A stretch of DNA of 64,000 nt from Lunatimonas sp. GTDB lineage: Bacteria > Bacteroidota > Bacteroidia > Cytophagales > Cyclobacteriaceae. The DNA lies in contig NZ_JAFIEU010000013.1 in NCBI RefSeq assembly GCF_020832325.1, forward strand, positions 158,887 to 222,886. Direction: 5' to 3'. A model generated the notes under the pieces. It saw nothing but the letters and a program-made list of their open reading frames with translations, made no database searches and had not been told where the DNA came from. The position numbers and the translations under genes are program-made. Below, piece by piece: positions 28,159-36,780 of the stretch (positions are counted from its first letter, which is position 1; every line of letters begins with the position of its first letter).

Positions 28159-29025
28159 ATGAAAGCATCTTTGCTATACAATTCTCAATGCATGCTGGCC
28201 GAAGGACCCTATTGGAAGTCCGACTGGGGGGCTTTTTTATGGGTGGACATCGAGCATGGTAACTTGTTTTCCTATCAACTGGAAGCTAAGGAATTGAAAA
28301 CTTGGCAGTTTCCCCATCGGTTAACACTCGTGTTGGAGCAAGGGGACGCGTTAATTTTGGCATTGGATGGTAAGCTAGCGCGGTTTGATCCGAAGACGGA
28401 AAATCTGGAATGGCTACTGGCGTTGGAGTCCGATCCGAGTATCCGCTGCAATGACGGGGCCTGCGATCCGGCTGGACGAATTTGGGTAGGCACCATGGGC
28501 TTGGATTTTCGGGAGGGAGCAGGTTCGCTGTTTTGTGTGGACAAGGGTTGGCAGGTTAGCAAAAAGCTGGAGGGGGTCACCATTTCCAATGGCTTGGCTT
28601 GGTCTTTGGACACCAAGACATTGTATTACATTGATAGCCCAACTAGAAAGGTCCGCGCCTTCGATTTTGACGTGACTACCGGTAACCTGGTTTTTAGAAA
28701 AGATGCTGTGGTAGTGCCCGAGGAACTGGGAACTCCCGATGGAATGTGTTTGGATGAGGAAGGGATGCTTTGGGTAGGCCATTATGGTGGTTCGGGGGTG
28801 TACCGATGGAATCCCGAGGATGGCACCTTATTGGACAAAATAGAGGTGAATGCCCCACATGTCACTTCCTGTGCCTTTGGCGGGCCTGAGGGAAAGCATC
28901 TGCTGATCACAACTGCCAGGGAGAATATGGATGAGGAGCAATTGGCGGCATTTCCGCAAAGTGGAGGCGTATTTTTGGCAGAGCTCCCGGTCCGAGGGGC
29001 AAAAGTGTATGGTGTATTCCCTTAG
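28159..29025 (+). CDS. SMP-30/gluconolactonase family protein
   Basis: This six-bladed propeller of about 288 residues hydrolyses sugar lactones in known relatives such as gluconolactonase and regucalcin. Family landmarks are the metal ligand Glu in LAEGPYW, the RCNDGACDPAGRIWVGTMG block, ISNGLAWS, and GTPDGMCLDEEGMLWVGHYG. ATG 28147 is possible but would add four residues; 28159 gives the usual lead-in. The gene closes the operon, and its lactone product would be the acid that enters the dehydrogenase and HUMPS steps. Confidence 0.88.
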   Translation: MKASLLYNSQCMLAEGPYWKSDWGAFLWVDIEHGNLFSYQLEAKELKTWQFPHRLTLVLEQGDALILALDGKLARFDPKTENLEWLLALESDPSIRCNDGACDPAGRIWVGTMGLDFREGAGSLFCVDKGWQVSKKLEGVTISNGLAWSLDTKTLYYIDSPTRKVRAFDFDVTTGNLVFRKDAVVVPEELGTPDGMCLDEEGMLWVGHYGGSGVYRWNPEDGTLLDKIEVNAPHVTSCAFGGPEGKHLLITTARENMDEEQLAAFPQSGGVFLAELPVRGAKVYGVFP

Positions 29026-29042
29026 ATCCTTCATAGAAGGAT
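29026..29042 (+). terminator. Short hairpin after the lactonase gene
   Basis: A 7-bp stem ATCCTTC / GAAGGAT with a 3-nt loop starts right after the stop codon. There is no T-run, so termination is uncertain. Confidence 0.3.
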
Positions 29043-29186
29043 TACACTACATAAATGGAAATCGACCGCATCGATCCAATTACTATTTCGCCAAAACCCT
29101 ATTTCTACCTTAACGTTACGAGGTGTATGTCAGTTTAATACGTCGCCTTATTCAGGGAATGATACTCACCGGTTAGTAGTTTCCAA

Positions 29187-30719
29187 TTAATTCCCATTTT
29201 CCAATATTAGTACGCTGGGGATCTCCCGAAGACCTTGGAGAACCAATTTGCTGTACTCGAGTGTATTGTGGACATAGGCACCCAACACGATATCTGGGTC
29301 GCCGTCTCCGTCAAGGTCGCCTACATCCATGGTCAGCCATTTTCCGCCAGCAGCCTCTGGGATTACCCTAGGCTGAAACGCCATACCTCCCATGTTTTCG
29401 AATAGTATAAACTGGTGTTCCGGATTTTCCAGTTCATCGTAGAAGGCTATTGAGGCCAAATCCAAATCTCCATCCTGGTCAAAATCAACTGCCATAATCT
29501 TGGCTGCGCCGTATTGTGGATAAAACCAACCCTCCCGAAACGTTCCGTTTCCCTGGCCTTCGTATATGCGAAAACCGTGGTAGGGTTTAGGCACCGAAGA
29601 ATAATCCCAATTGTCCCCATTGCTGACCAACAAGTCCATTTGTCCGTCTCCGTTGAAATCGTGCAGCTCAAAATAACTGGAGCCCATCATGGGCGGAAAG
29701 CGCAACAGGACTCGCTCGGTGTCAAATTGCCCGTTTCCTTTGTTGTAAAACACCGATATACGCTCGTCACCTTGGCAAAAGAGGGCTATCAGATCGGGTT
29801 TGCCATCTTGGTTCAGGTCGTGTACCACCACCTTTCGTGCGCCTGCCCCACCTAGCTGTAGGGGGATAGACTGAAAGTCTCCATCTCGGAAGACCAAGAC
29901 ATTGCCCCCATGGTGGCCAAAATTGCAAACGATAAAATCGGGCTTACCATCTAGGTTTAGGTCTTCCCAGGTACCGTAAACAGGCCTGGCTAGTTGGGAA
30001 AGTACCTGATTCCAGGCCCCCGCATTCAAATCCATCTCGTATAGAGCGCCTTCAGAGAGGTCACTAGGCGCGATGGAGCCCACAGTGAGGAACTGATAAT
30101 GATTTGGACCCAATCTTAGGAACTGTACCGCTGGACTTGAAGGTGCTGGCAGTGTAAAGAGCTCATCGTTGAGGTCCTTTACGTACAATTGGGGGTTGGA
30201 AGCCTCGCCGATTACCAACTCCTGCCTCTCCTCATTGATCGCTATCAGGCTCGTTTTGGGGGTTTTGATGCCATCAATAAATAACATCTTTGGTGTGAAT
30301 CCCCGAAGGGGTTGGGGTGTCGGCTTTGGTTGCTGTCTGGGTAGCTCTTCTGGAGCCTCCGCTTCGTAAAAATCCATAATGGATTGAAATTCACCGGCAC
30401 TCAGTATCCTAGAGGTCGGATACACCCCAAGATTTTTGAGAGCGGCTACTTCTTCTTTGGTTTTTTTCTCCCATACGCCCAAGCTGTCCTGGGCCTCCTG
30501 AAACCCCATCAGGGCCGCCATCTGGGGGAGCACCTGTTTTTTCCATACCATTTTGGGCAATAATTCTGGAGGTGCGTAGGAATGGCAACTGCTGCAATAG
30601 CTTTTTGCAAGGACAGCTCCGCTAAGCTGCTGGCTCATTGCTGCGGACGTGAGAAAAAATGTCATTAAGGGCAGAAAGGCCGGTAAGAACAGGATACTAA
30701 TATTACTAACCCGCGGCAT
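29187..30719 (-). CDS. Exported FG-GAP/VCBS-repeat protein with an N-terminal cytochrome c motif
   Basis: From ATG 30719 the 510-residue protein has a signal peptide (cleavage near AAMSQQ). A small heme-binding segment follows with CSSCH (Cys42, Cys45, His46) and YAPPELLPKMVW, as in planctomycete-type cytochromes. About six FG-GAP/VCBS blades come next, each with an Asp-rich loop (DLNLDGKPD, DLNQDGKPD, DFNGDGQMD, DFDQDGDLD, DLDGDGDPD) that likely binds calcium. A longer start at 30776 would put unlikely residues before the signal peptide. It may be a secreted electron-transfer or binding protein; the partner is unknown. Confidence 0.82.
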   Translation of the reverse strand: MPRVSNISILFLPAFLPLMTFFLTSAAMSQQLSGAVLAKSYCSSCHSYAPPELLPKMVWKKQVLPQMAALMGFQEAQDSLGVWEKKTKEEVAALKNLGVYPTSRILSAGEFQSIMDFYEAEAPEELPRQQPKPTPQPLRGFTPKMLFIDGIKTPKTSLIAINEERQELVIGEASNPQLYVKDLNDELFTLPAPSSPAVQFLRLGPNHYQFLTVGSIAPSDLSEGALYEMDLNAGAWNQVLSQLARPVYGTWEDLNLDGKPDFIVCNFGHHGGNVLVFRDGDFQSIPLQLGGAGARKVVVHDLNQDGKPDLIALFCQGDERISVFYNKGNGQFDTERVLLRFPPMMGSSYFELHDFNGDGQMDLLVSNGDNWDYSSVPKPYHGFRIYEGQGNGTFREGWFYPQYGAAKIMAVDFDQDGDLDLASIAFYDELENPEHQFILFENMGGMAFQPRVIPEAAGGKWLTMDVGDLDGDGDPDIVLGAYVHNTLEYSKLVLQGLREIPSVLILENGN

Positions 30720-31033
30720 TTTTTCGCCTAATATACCGCTTCCAGTGGCTATTCGCAAGTGCCCGATCCCCCTCATTAAACCATTTTTGACGGTGGGAAT
30801 GCCTTATCTGGGACTACGGAGCACCAAGGCGCTGATTTTTCTGCCAACCTGAGATATGGAAAGCGAGGTTTGCTGTTTGTGTAATTTTGTTAAATTAGCC
30901 TTTCCTTTCACCAAGAGGTTGAAATAGTCTAGTGAGATGTGTGCGCCAACCGCAAAGCGGAAATGCCTCTTGCAAGATGTGACCGACCAAGATTGGGAAG
31001 GGAAAATGCCTACTAACTGATAAATACAATCCT

Positions 31034-32395
31034 ATGCAATACCTTACGTATGCCCTTCTTGGAGTTTTGGCCGCCTGTATTTCCTGCCAAGGTCCTGGAA
31101 AAAAGCAGCAAGCATCAGCGCCGGCTGAAAATCATGCGTCCGCAAAGAAAGTGTCCATCTCCGAAATCGAAGAGGGTATCAAACAATTTATCGACGCGAA
31201 AACAGCAGAACACGAGGGGGTTTTTCCAGTAAAAGATGAGAACCACGACCTTCGAATGAAACTGGTGCGGGTGCATACCGAGTACCTTTCCAACCTCGGG
31301 CCGGAGTCCCATTTTGCCTGCGTGGACCTGGTAGATGAACACGGTGATGTGTACGATGTGGATTTTTTCATGGAAGGTAAGCCTGGAGAAATGACCGTGA
31401 CCAGTACTTCGGTACACAAACTAAACGGAAAGCCGTTTTACAGCTGGAAACAAAACAAAGATGACAAGACCTGGTACCGAGTGGCCATGGAGGAAGCAGG
31501 CACTAACCTTTTGGGGATTGTAGAGGGAATGGATGCCTTTGAATTTTATTATACGGCTTCAATTCCCAAATTGGACGGCCCAGCCAAGATGTGGGTTCCT
31601 CTGGCAGAGTCGGATGATTTTCAGGAAATAGTCATCGAGTCGATCCAGGTTCCGGGTAAAACCCAAAACCTCCACGAGTCGGTGTATGACAACACGCTGA
31701 TGTTCATGGAGCTGGGTCCGGAGGACAGCGGGAAGGAATTGGAAATTGTATATTCGGTAATTCGTAAAGAGAAGGGGCCCTACGAAGCTACTTCACCCGA
31801 TCCAGCAGTCTATTTAAGTTCCAATTTGCTGATGCCCAAGGGTGGGCGTTTTGAAGACATCGCCAAAGAGGCGCTGGGCAGCAAAATCAACGATAGTCAG
31901 TTGATTCAGGCCAGGGCATTGTATGATTATATCATCGATAACATGCGGTACATGAAATTTGGCAATTTCGGGCAAGGGGACTCCAATTACGCCTGTGACT
32001 CCAAAACGGGCAACTGTACGGAATTTCACAGCTACTTTATTTCCTTGGCCCGGTCCGTGGGGATTCCTGCCAAGTTTTCTATCGGTGCATCCATTCCATC
32101 GGATCGGAATGAAGGGGGAATTGACGGGTACCATTGTTGGGCAGAGTTTTATGCCGATGGCAGGTGGTGGCCTGTGGACATTTCCGAAGCCAACAAGTAT
32201 ACGGCCTTAGCTACCTATTATTTTGGAAGACATCCGGCCAATCGAATTGAACTTAGCCGCGGACGAGATCTTCAGGTGAGCCCCGGACCGACTACAGGAC
32301 CGATCAATTTTATTGCCTATCCCTACCTCGAAATTGAAGGCAAAGAAGTGAAGGTGAGTTCGAAGTTCTCGTTTATGCGAAAGTCGGCCAGTTGA
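31034..32395 (+). CDS. Transglutaminase-like domain lipoprotein
   Basis: The 453-residue protein carries a lipoprotein signal (VLAAC or CISC lipobox, Cys15 or Cys18). Its C-terminal transglutaminase-like papain-fold domain has the full triad: Cys328 (GNCTEF), His367 (GYHCWAEF) and Asp382 (WWPVDISEAN). The N-terminal 250 residues have no family I recognise. Such proteins act as proteases or cross-linking enzymes in the periplasm. The gene stands alone. Confidence 0.84.
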   Translation: MQYLTYALLGVLAACISCQGPGKKQQASAPAENHASAKKVSISEIEEGIKQFIDAKTAEHEGVFPVKDENHDLRMKLVRVHTEYLSNLGPESHFACVDLVDEHGDVYDVDFFMEGKPGEMTVTSTSVHKLNGKPFYSWKQNKDDKTWYRVAMEEAGTNLLGIVEGMDAFEFYYTASIPKLDGPAKMWVPLAESDDFQEIVIESIQVPGKTQNLHESVYDNTLMFMELGPEDSGKELEIVYSVIRKEKGPYEATSPDPAVYLSSNLLMPKGGRFEDIAKEALGSKINDSQLIQARALYDYIIDNMRYMKFGNFGQGDSNYACDSKTGNCTEFHSYFISLARSVGIPAKFSIGASIPSDRNEGGIDGYHCWAEFYADGRWWPVDISEANKYTALATYYFGRHPANRIELSRGRDLQVSPGPTTGPINFIAYPYLEIEGKEVKVSSKFSFMRKSAS

Positions 32396-32444
32396 AGCCA
32401 TTATAAAGGCTGATGCCGCGTGATTGGTCAAAAAAATCAGATAA

Positions 32445-32475
32445 AAAAAGGCCACAGAACCATACTGCGGCCTTA
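32445..32475 (-). terminator. Terminator for the mini-lipoprotein gene
   Basis: On the minus strand AAGGCCGCAG pairs with CTGTGGCCTT (one mismatch) around a 7-nt loop and is followed by T7. It lies 6 bases after the stop of the gene at 32481-32684. Confidence 0.75.
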
Positions 32476-32480
32476 CTTAT

Positions 32481-32684
32481 TTAATTGCTTGGGTGTTCTT
32501 TCTTTTCTGTAGGATGTTCGGAAGGGTGCTCACTTTCCTCTGCAGGATGTTCCTCTCCGTCTGCCGGGTGTTCGGTAGTTTCACTGGATCCGTCAGTTTT
32601 TTTGCCACCGCAAGCCGATAGCCCTGTTCCCAAGATAAAACCTGCCATAGCAAGCATCAACAAGATGTTTTTCAGTTTTTTCAT
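32481..32684 (-). CDS. His-Pro repeat mini-lipoprotein, unknown
   Basis: The 67-residue product has a clear lipoprotein signal (LGTGLSAC, Cys25). After the lipobox come GGKK and a low-complexity tail with EHP appearing five times (TEHPADGEEHPAEESEHP, then SEHPTEKKEHPSN). The histidines and acids could bind metal ions. A good promoter (32709-32739) and a terminator flank it, so it is a true single-gene unit despite its small size. Confidence 0.72.
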   Translation of the reverse strand: MKKLKNILLMLAMAGFILGTGLSACGGKKTDGSSETTEHPADGEEHPAEESEHPSEHPTEKKEHPSN

Positions 32685-32708
32685 GGTTGATGTATGTTAA
32701 ATTGAAAT

Positions 32709-32739
32709 CAAATATAAAAGATGTTTAGTCTAATTGAAA
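32709..32739 (-). promoter_or_regulatory. Promoter of the mini-lipoprotein gene
   Basis: On the minus strand TTTC (32736-32739) is followed after 19 nt by TATATTTG (32709-32716). The start codon lies about 25 bases downstream. Confidence 0.65.
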
Positions 32740-32935
32740 GAAAGCGACCGATTCATTGTTCTTGCCCGTCCAAAATAATCTACAAATCAGTAATCCTTTT
32801 GGTTTCAAAAGCGCAATCATTCGCCTTTGATGTGTTGGTTTTTATTTCAAAACTGATAATCCGGTAGGATAGACCATACCGCCCCTAATTTACGGGTATT
32901 AACTCGATAAGGCTATTGGTAAGTTGGGATAGGCA

Positions 32936-32967
32936 TTTGCTTTTTGATAGGTCAATTCCTATATTTC
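32936..32967 (+). promoter_or_regulatory. Promoter of the isochorismatase-like gene
   Basis: TTTG (32936-32939) is followed after 20 nt by TATATTTC (32960-32967). Because the earliest TTG start (32944) lies inside the promoter, ATG 32986 must be the real start. Confidence 0.65.
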
Positions 32968-32985
32968 AACCAAAACGCATCGGTT

Positions 32986-33906
32986 ATGTTTCATATTTCA
33001 AAATTTTTGTGGTTGCTGCTTATCCTGTTTGTGGGCTTTGTTATTTACAGGTTGGTAAGTGTGGAGTGGGAGGAGGAAACAGTCATCGAGACTTTCTCTC
33101 CGGAGGGCATGGAGGTACAGTTACGGTCAAGAGAGAAAGGAGCGGATGGAAACTGGCAGGTGGTCAATCAAACACAGCGGTGGAATCCAGCTAAGACAGC
33201 CATTATCGTGGTGGATATGTGGAACGAACACTGGTGTGAAAGTGCTACTCAACGGGTAGGAGAACTGGCTCCCCGTATGAATGAGGTGCTCACAGCGGCG
33301 AGGAGTAAGGGTGTAACGATCGTCCATGCTCCCAGTGGTACCATGTCCTATTACGAATCATACCCCCAGCGACGAAAAGCAAAGGAATTACCCTACCACA
33401 CCGCTCCTGAGGGTTTTCCGATCAATGATTGGTGTTATTTGGATCCGGAAGCGGAAAATCCCCTGCCAATCGATGACAGCGACGGGGGGTGTGACAAGCC
33501 CTGTGCAAACGGAGAGCCCTGTGTGGAGCGCACCGCCTGGACCAAACAAATCGATGTGCTGGAAATTCACAGAGACGATTACATCACAGATCAAGGACAG
33601 GAGGTTTTTAACCTGCTAGCAGAAAAAGAGATAACCAACATAGTCATTATGGGGGTGCATACCAACATGTGTATACTGGGCCGCCCCTTCGCGATTCGGC
33701 AGTTGGCCAACCTGAATAAAAACGTAGTGCTTATGCGGGACATGACAGATTCCATGTACAATCCGGAGCAGTATCCGCAGGTAAGTCACTTCGAAGGTAC
33801 TGATCTGGTAGTGGAACATGTGGAGAAGTTTTGGGCACCCACGATGTTAAGTAGCGATATTACCGGAAAAGCAAAGTTTGTATTCGCGGAGGATGGTAGA
33901 CAGTAA
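32986..33906 (+). CDS. Membrane-anchored isochorismatase-family cysteine hydrolase
   Basis: The 306-residue protein starts with a single membrane segment (about residues 5-22), so the enzyme should face the periplasm. The isochorismatase-like fold follows, with Asp in IIVVDMWNEHWC and the nucleophile Cys229 in GVHTNMCILG. A Cys-rich insertion (CDKPCANGEPC) sits in the middle. The usual catalytic Lys is not obvious; HRDDY lies near its expected place. The family includes nicotinamidases and N-carbamoyl hydrolases. The substrate is unknown. The next gene is on the opposite strand. Confidence 0.82.
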   Translation: MFHISKFLWLLLILFVGFVIYRLVSVEWEEETVIETFSPEGMEVQLRSREKGADGNWQVVNQTQRWNPAKTAIIVVDMWNEHWCESATQRVGELAPRMNEVLTAARSKGVTIVHAPSGTMSYYESYPQRRKAKELPYHTAPEGFPINDWCYLDPEAENPLPIDDSDGGCDKPCANGEPCVERTAWTKQIDVLEIHRDDYITDQGQEVFNLLAEKEITNIVIMGVHTNMCILGRPFAIRQLANLNKNVVLMRDMTDSMYNPEQYPQVSHFEGTDLVVEHVEKFWAPTMLSSDITGKAKFVFAEDGRQ

Positions 33907-33908
33907 GG

Positions 33909-34583
33909 TTAGAGTTTGTTTTGATAGGGCCTAAGCCAAACTTTCAGGAGTACCAAGAAGATCGATAACGATAGAAAGAAAAAAAGTTCGAAAATCCCGG
34001 TGCTTCCCAGTATAAAAAACAATCCCACAGAAATTCCGACAATCGAAAACAGCATCCAAGTAGACCGTAGGGTGATTTGCTGATCAATTGCAGCCAAGTA
34101 GCGGATAAAGAGGTACAGCGAGGCAGTCAGGCTCAATGCGAAAAGAACAGCCATCACCGCATGGAGTTTGCGGAGAAAAGGTAACTCCTCGACTGCCGGA
34201 ATTAACACGGTAAGCACCAAAAACAACAGGGATCCGAACAGTAATTTTTTGGCTTTGGGGTGATTAAATGCTTTCAGTACATACAGCCGGTAGATGTAAA
34301 ACGTCAGCAACAAGCCAGTAACCACGCCCCAGATGATAAACCCGGTGCGGTATTCTACCAGATTTCCGATCATACTTAGGGTAAAATAAAACGGAGATTC
34401 TTTGGTCCCAAACAAAAAGGTATATGTGGGAATCACCAAAATAGCGAAGATGGCCAGGTATCTCATGTATCCTTGGCTCAATCGGTCTTCGGCGGAAAGG
34501 CGTGAAAAGAACGACATAGCTGCAATGTTTAGTATGGATACAAAGTACAAGATTTTTGCAAAACTTTCAATCCTTTTCGGCAT
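33909..34583 (-). CDS. Polytopic membrane protein, unknown
   Basis: The 224-residue protein has about seven hydrophobic segments and ends with a short basic tail (WLRPYQNKL). No motif is recognised. It ends 2 bases from the convergent hydrolase gene and diverges from the symporter gene at 34642. Confidence 0.7.
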   Translation of the reverse strand: MPKRIESFAKILYFVSILNIAAMSFFSRLSAEDRLSQGYMRYLAIFAILVIPTYTFLFGTKESPFYFTLSMIGNLVEYRTGFIIWGVVTGLLLTFYIYRLYVLKAFNHPKAKKLLFGSLLFLVLTVLIPAVEELPFLRKLHAVMAVLFALSLTASLYLFIRYLAAIDQQITLRSTWMLFSIVGISVGLFFILGSTGIFELFFFLSLSIFLVLLKVWLRPYQNKL

Positions 34584-34590
34584 GCAATGA

Positions 34591-34623
34591 TTTGGTTAAT
34601 GCCAATTGTGGTAGTATATTTTG
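34591..34623 (+). promoter_or_regulatory. Likely promoter of the symporter gene
   Basis: TTTG (34591-34594) is followed after 20 nt by TATATTTTG (34615-34623), one base longer than the consensus. It overlaps a possible TTG start at 34621 and so favours ATG 34642. Confidence 0.45.
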
Positions 34624-34641
34624 CGGTTAATCGCCAACCCT

Positions 34642-36504
34642 ATGCAACTTACTAGCTTGGATTGGGGAATCATCTTCCTGTTTTTTGCCATTTCCCTAGG
34701 TGTGGGGTTTTGGGCCTCCAAGCAGGCGAGCAAGGATTCCCTTTCGTTTTTTCTTTCCGGTAGAAATATGCCCTGGTACTTACTAGGGGTTTCTATGGTG
34801 GCTACTACCTTCTCGGTAGACACGCCTACATTGGTATCGGATATCGTTCGGCAAAATGGGGTATCCGGAAACTGGGTTTGGTGGGCATTTCTTTTGACCG
34901 GGATGCTCACGGTGTTTGTTTACTCCAAATTATGGCGTAGGTCGGAAGTAGTCACCGATGTAGAGTTTTACGAGATCCGTTACAGCGGCCGAATGGCCTC
35001 CTTTCTTCGGGGGTTTCGGGCGATTTACTTGGGTGTTGTTTTTAATGTAGCGATCATGGCTGCCGTCACCCTGGCCGCAATCAAGGTGGGAGGGGTGATG
35101 TTGGGCCTCTCTCCGGTTCAAGTGATTCTAATAGCGGGTGGTGTAACGGTGGTTTTTAGCTCCATGGGTGGATTTTTGGGAGTGATTGTGACAGATTTCA
35201 TATTGTTTCTAGCTGCGATGGCCGGATCTATCCTAGCTGCTGTTTATGCGGTGCAACACCCGGAGGTAGGTGGCCTCGCCAACTTGCTTAGTCATCCCCA
35301 GGTGGCCGATAAGCTTTCCTTTTTCCCAGACTTCAATCAGTGGGAGGTCGCCGTGATCGTATTCATAATCCCTGTGACGGTACAGTGGTGGAGTGTTTGG
35401 TACTCGGGTGCGGAACCGGGCGGTGGAGGCTATGTGGTGCAGCGGATGCTTGCCGCAAAGAATGAAAATCACGCCATGGGTGCTACGTTATTGTTTAATG
35501 TAGCCCATTATGCCATTCGGCCATGGCCCTGGATCGTCGTGGCGCTTTGCAGTCTAGTAGTGTTTCCTGACCTGGAATCTATCCAACAGGCATTTCCCAG
35601 TTTGGATCCGGGTATTATTGGCCATGACCTGGCATATCCCGCCATGTTGACCCTGCTTCCTACAGGTCTTGTGGGGTTGGTTTTTGCCTCCCTGTTGTCG
35701 GCCTACATGTCTACGATGTCTTCCTGCCTCAATCTGGGCTCATCCTATTTGGTGAATGATTTTTACCAGCGTTTTATCAAACCGCAGGCTTCAGAAAAGC
35801 AGCTGGTGCTGGTAGGGCGTATTTCCACCGTCATCATCATGGTGATTGCCAGTGTACTGGCACTATTTCTTCAAAACGCACTTTCGGCTTTCAACCTGCT
35901 CCTACAGATTGGGGCCGGCACCGGCCTGTTGTTTATTCTTCGCTGGTTTTGGTACAGAGTCAATCCCTACAGCGAACTGACCGCCATGGTGATATCGTTT
36001 CTGGTGGCTTTGGGTTTTATGGCATGGGAAAACCACGAGGCAGCACAGATTGATGCATTGGTAGGTGCAGGAATGGCTAGAGAGGCAGCGATTTTGCAGA
36101 TTCAACCCATCAAAACACATATTCAGTTGCTGTTGGGTGTAGGCATTACTACCCTTACCTGGGTGCTGGTTACGTTATTCACCCGCCCTACCTCCATGGA
36201 TACTTTGGAGCGCTTTTACCGAAGGGTTCGGCCCGGACGGATAGGTTGGCAACGGGTAATCCGGTACGCCGCTTCTCAGGGCAGACCCCTGGCAGAGGCA
36301 GACTTGCATTCAGATATCCCTAAGGGGATTGTAGGAATGGTAGTGGCCTGCATGGCCGTGTATAGTTGTCTTTTTGCCACAGGAAGCTGGATTTATGGAG
36401 ACACGTCCACCGCATTGTTGCTTACGGGTGTATCCTTGGCGTCCACTTGGTGGGTGATAGTCATTTGGAACAAGATGAAATCGAGCCTGCCTGCTGGACC
36501 ATAG
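34642..36504 (+). CDS. Sodium:solute symporter family protein
   Basis: The 620-residue integral membrane protein has about 13-14 hydrophobic segments in the SSS (SLC5-like) pattern. Landmarks are GFWASKQASKDSLSFFLSGR near the N-terminus, ATTFSVDTPTLVSDIVR, the GGxxGVIVTD helix, and SAYMSTMSSCLNLGSSYLVND in the sodium-site region. It should take up a sugar, acid or other small solute with sodium. The C-terminal part includes one long cytoplasmic loop (about 525-570) and two further helices. The substrate cannot be told, and no catabolic gene is directly linked. Confidence 0.9.
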   Translation: MQLTSLDWGIIFLFFAISLGVGFWASKQASKDSLSFFLSGRNMPWYLLGVSMVATTFSVDTPTLVSDIVRQNGVSGNWVWWAFLLTGMLTVFVYSKLWRRSEVVTDVEFYEIRYSGRMASFLRGFRAIYLGVVFNVAIMAAVTLAAIKVGGVMLGLSPVQVILIAGGVTVVFSSMGGFLGVIVTDFILFLAAMAGSILAAVYAVQHPEVGGLANLLSHPQVADKLSFFPDFNQWEVAVIVFIIPVTVQWWSVWYSGAEPGGGGYVVQRMLAAKNENHAMGATLLFNVAHYAIRPWPWIVVALCSLVVFPDLESIQQAFPSLDPGIIGHDLAYPAMLTLLPTGLVGLVFASLLSAYMSTMSSCLNLGSSYLVNDFYQRFIKPQASEKQLVLVGRISTVIIMVIASVLALFLQNALSAFNLLLQIGAGTGLLFILRWFWYRVNPYSELTAMVISFLVALGFMAWENHEAAQIDALVGAGMAREAAILQIQPIKTHIQLLLGVGITTLTWVLVTLFTRPTSMDTLERFYRRVRPGRIGWQRVIRYAASQGRPLAEADLHSDIPKGIVGMVVACMAVYSCLFATGSWIYGDTSTALLLTGVSLASTWWVIVIWNKMKSSLPAGP

Positions 36505-36517
36505 CCGTCAGGCAGGC
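36485..36517 (+). other. Hairpin spanning the symporter stop codon
   Basis: GCCTGCCTG (36485-36493) pairs perfectly with CAGGCAGGC (36509-36517), leaving the TAG stop in the loop. There is no T-run. It may affect mRNA stability or termination. Confidence 0.4.
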
Positions 36518-36780
36518 ATCTGACCACTAAAGAACAACATATTAAACAGATGAACAAAGGGTATTTAGAGAGGTATTCTCCTTTTAATTTTTTAATTTTT
36601 TCTTTCAATAAGCTTATTTGTCAGGAATAATTTCCGTTTAAAAAATTATATAAACCGATTTCTATTAAATACCGTTGATAATGGCAATCGTTCGAATATT
36701 TTCTTAAATTTCGGCAAAGAGAGTAAGTATTATGCGGTCAATTCTAAGCGAAAACCGCGGTACAGATAAGTCAAAAATCT

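Noticed and set aside
34621..34641. TTG start for the symporter
   Set aside because: It lies inside the likely -7 box; ATG 34642 is the better choice.
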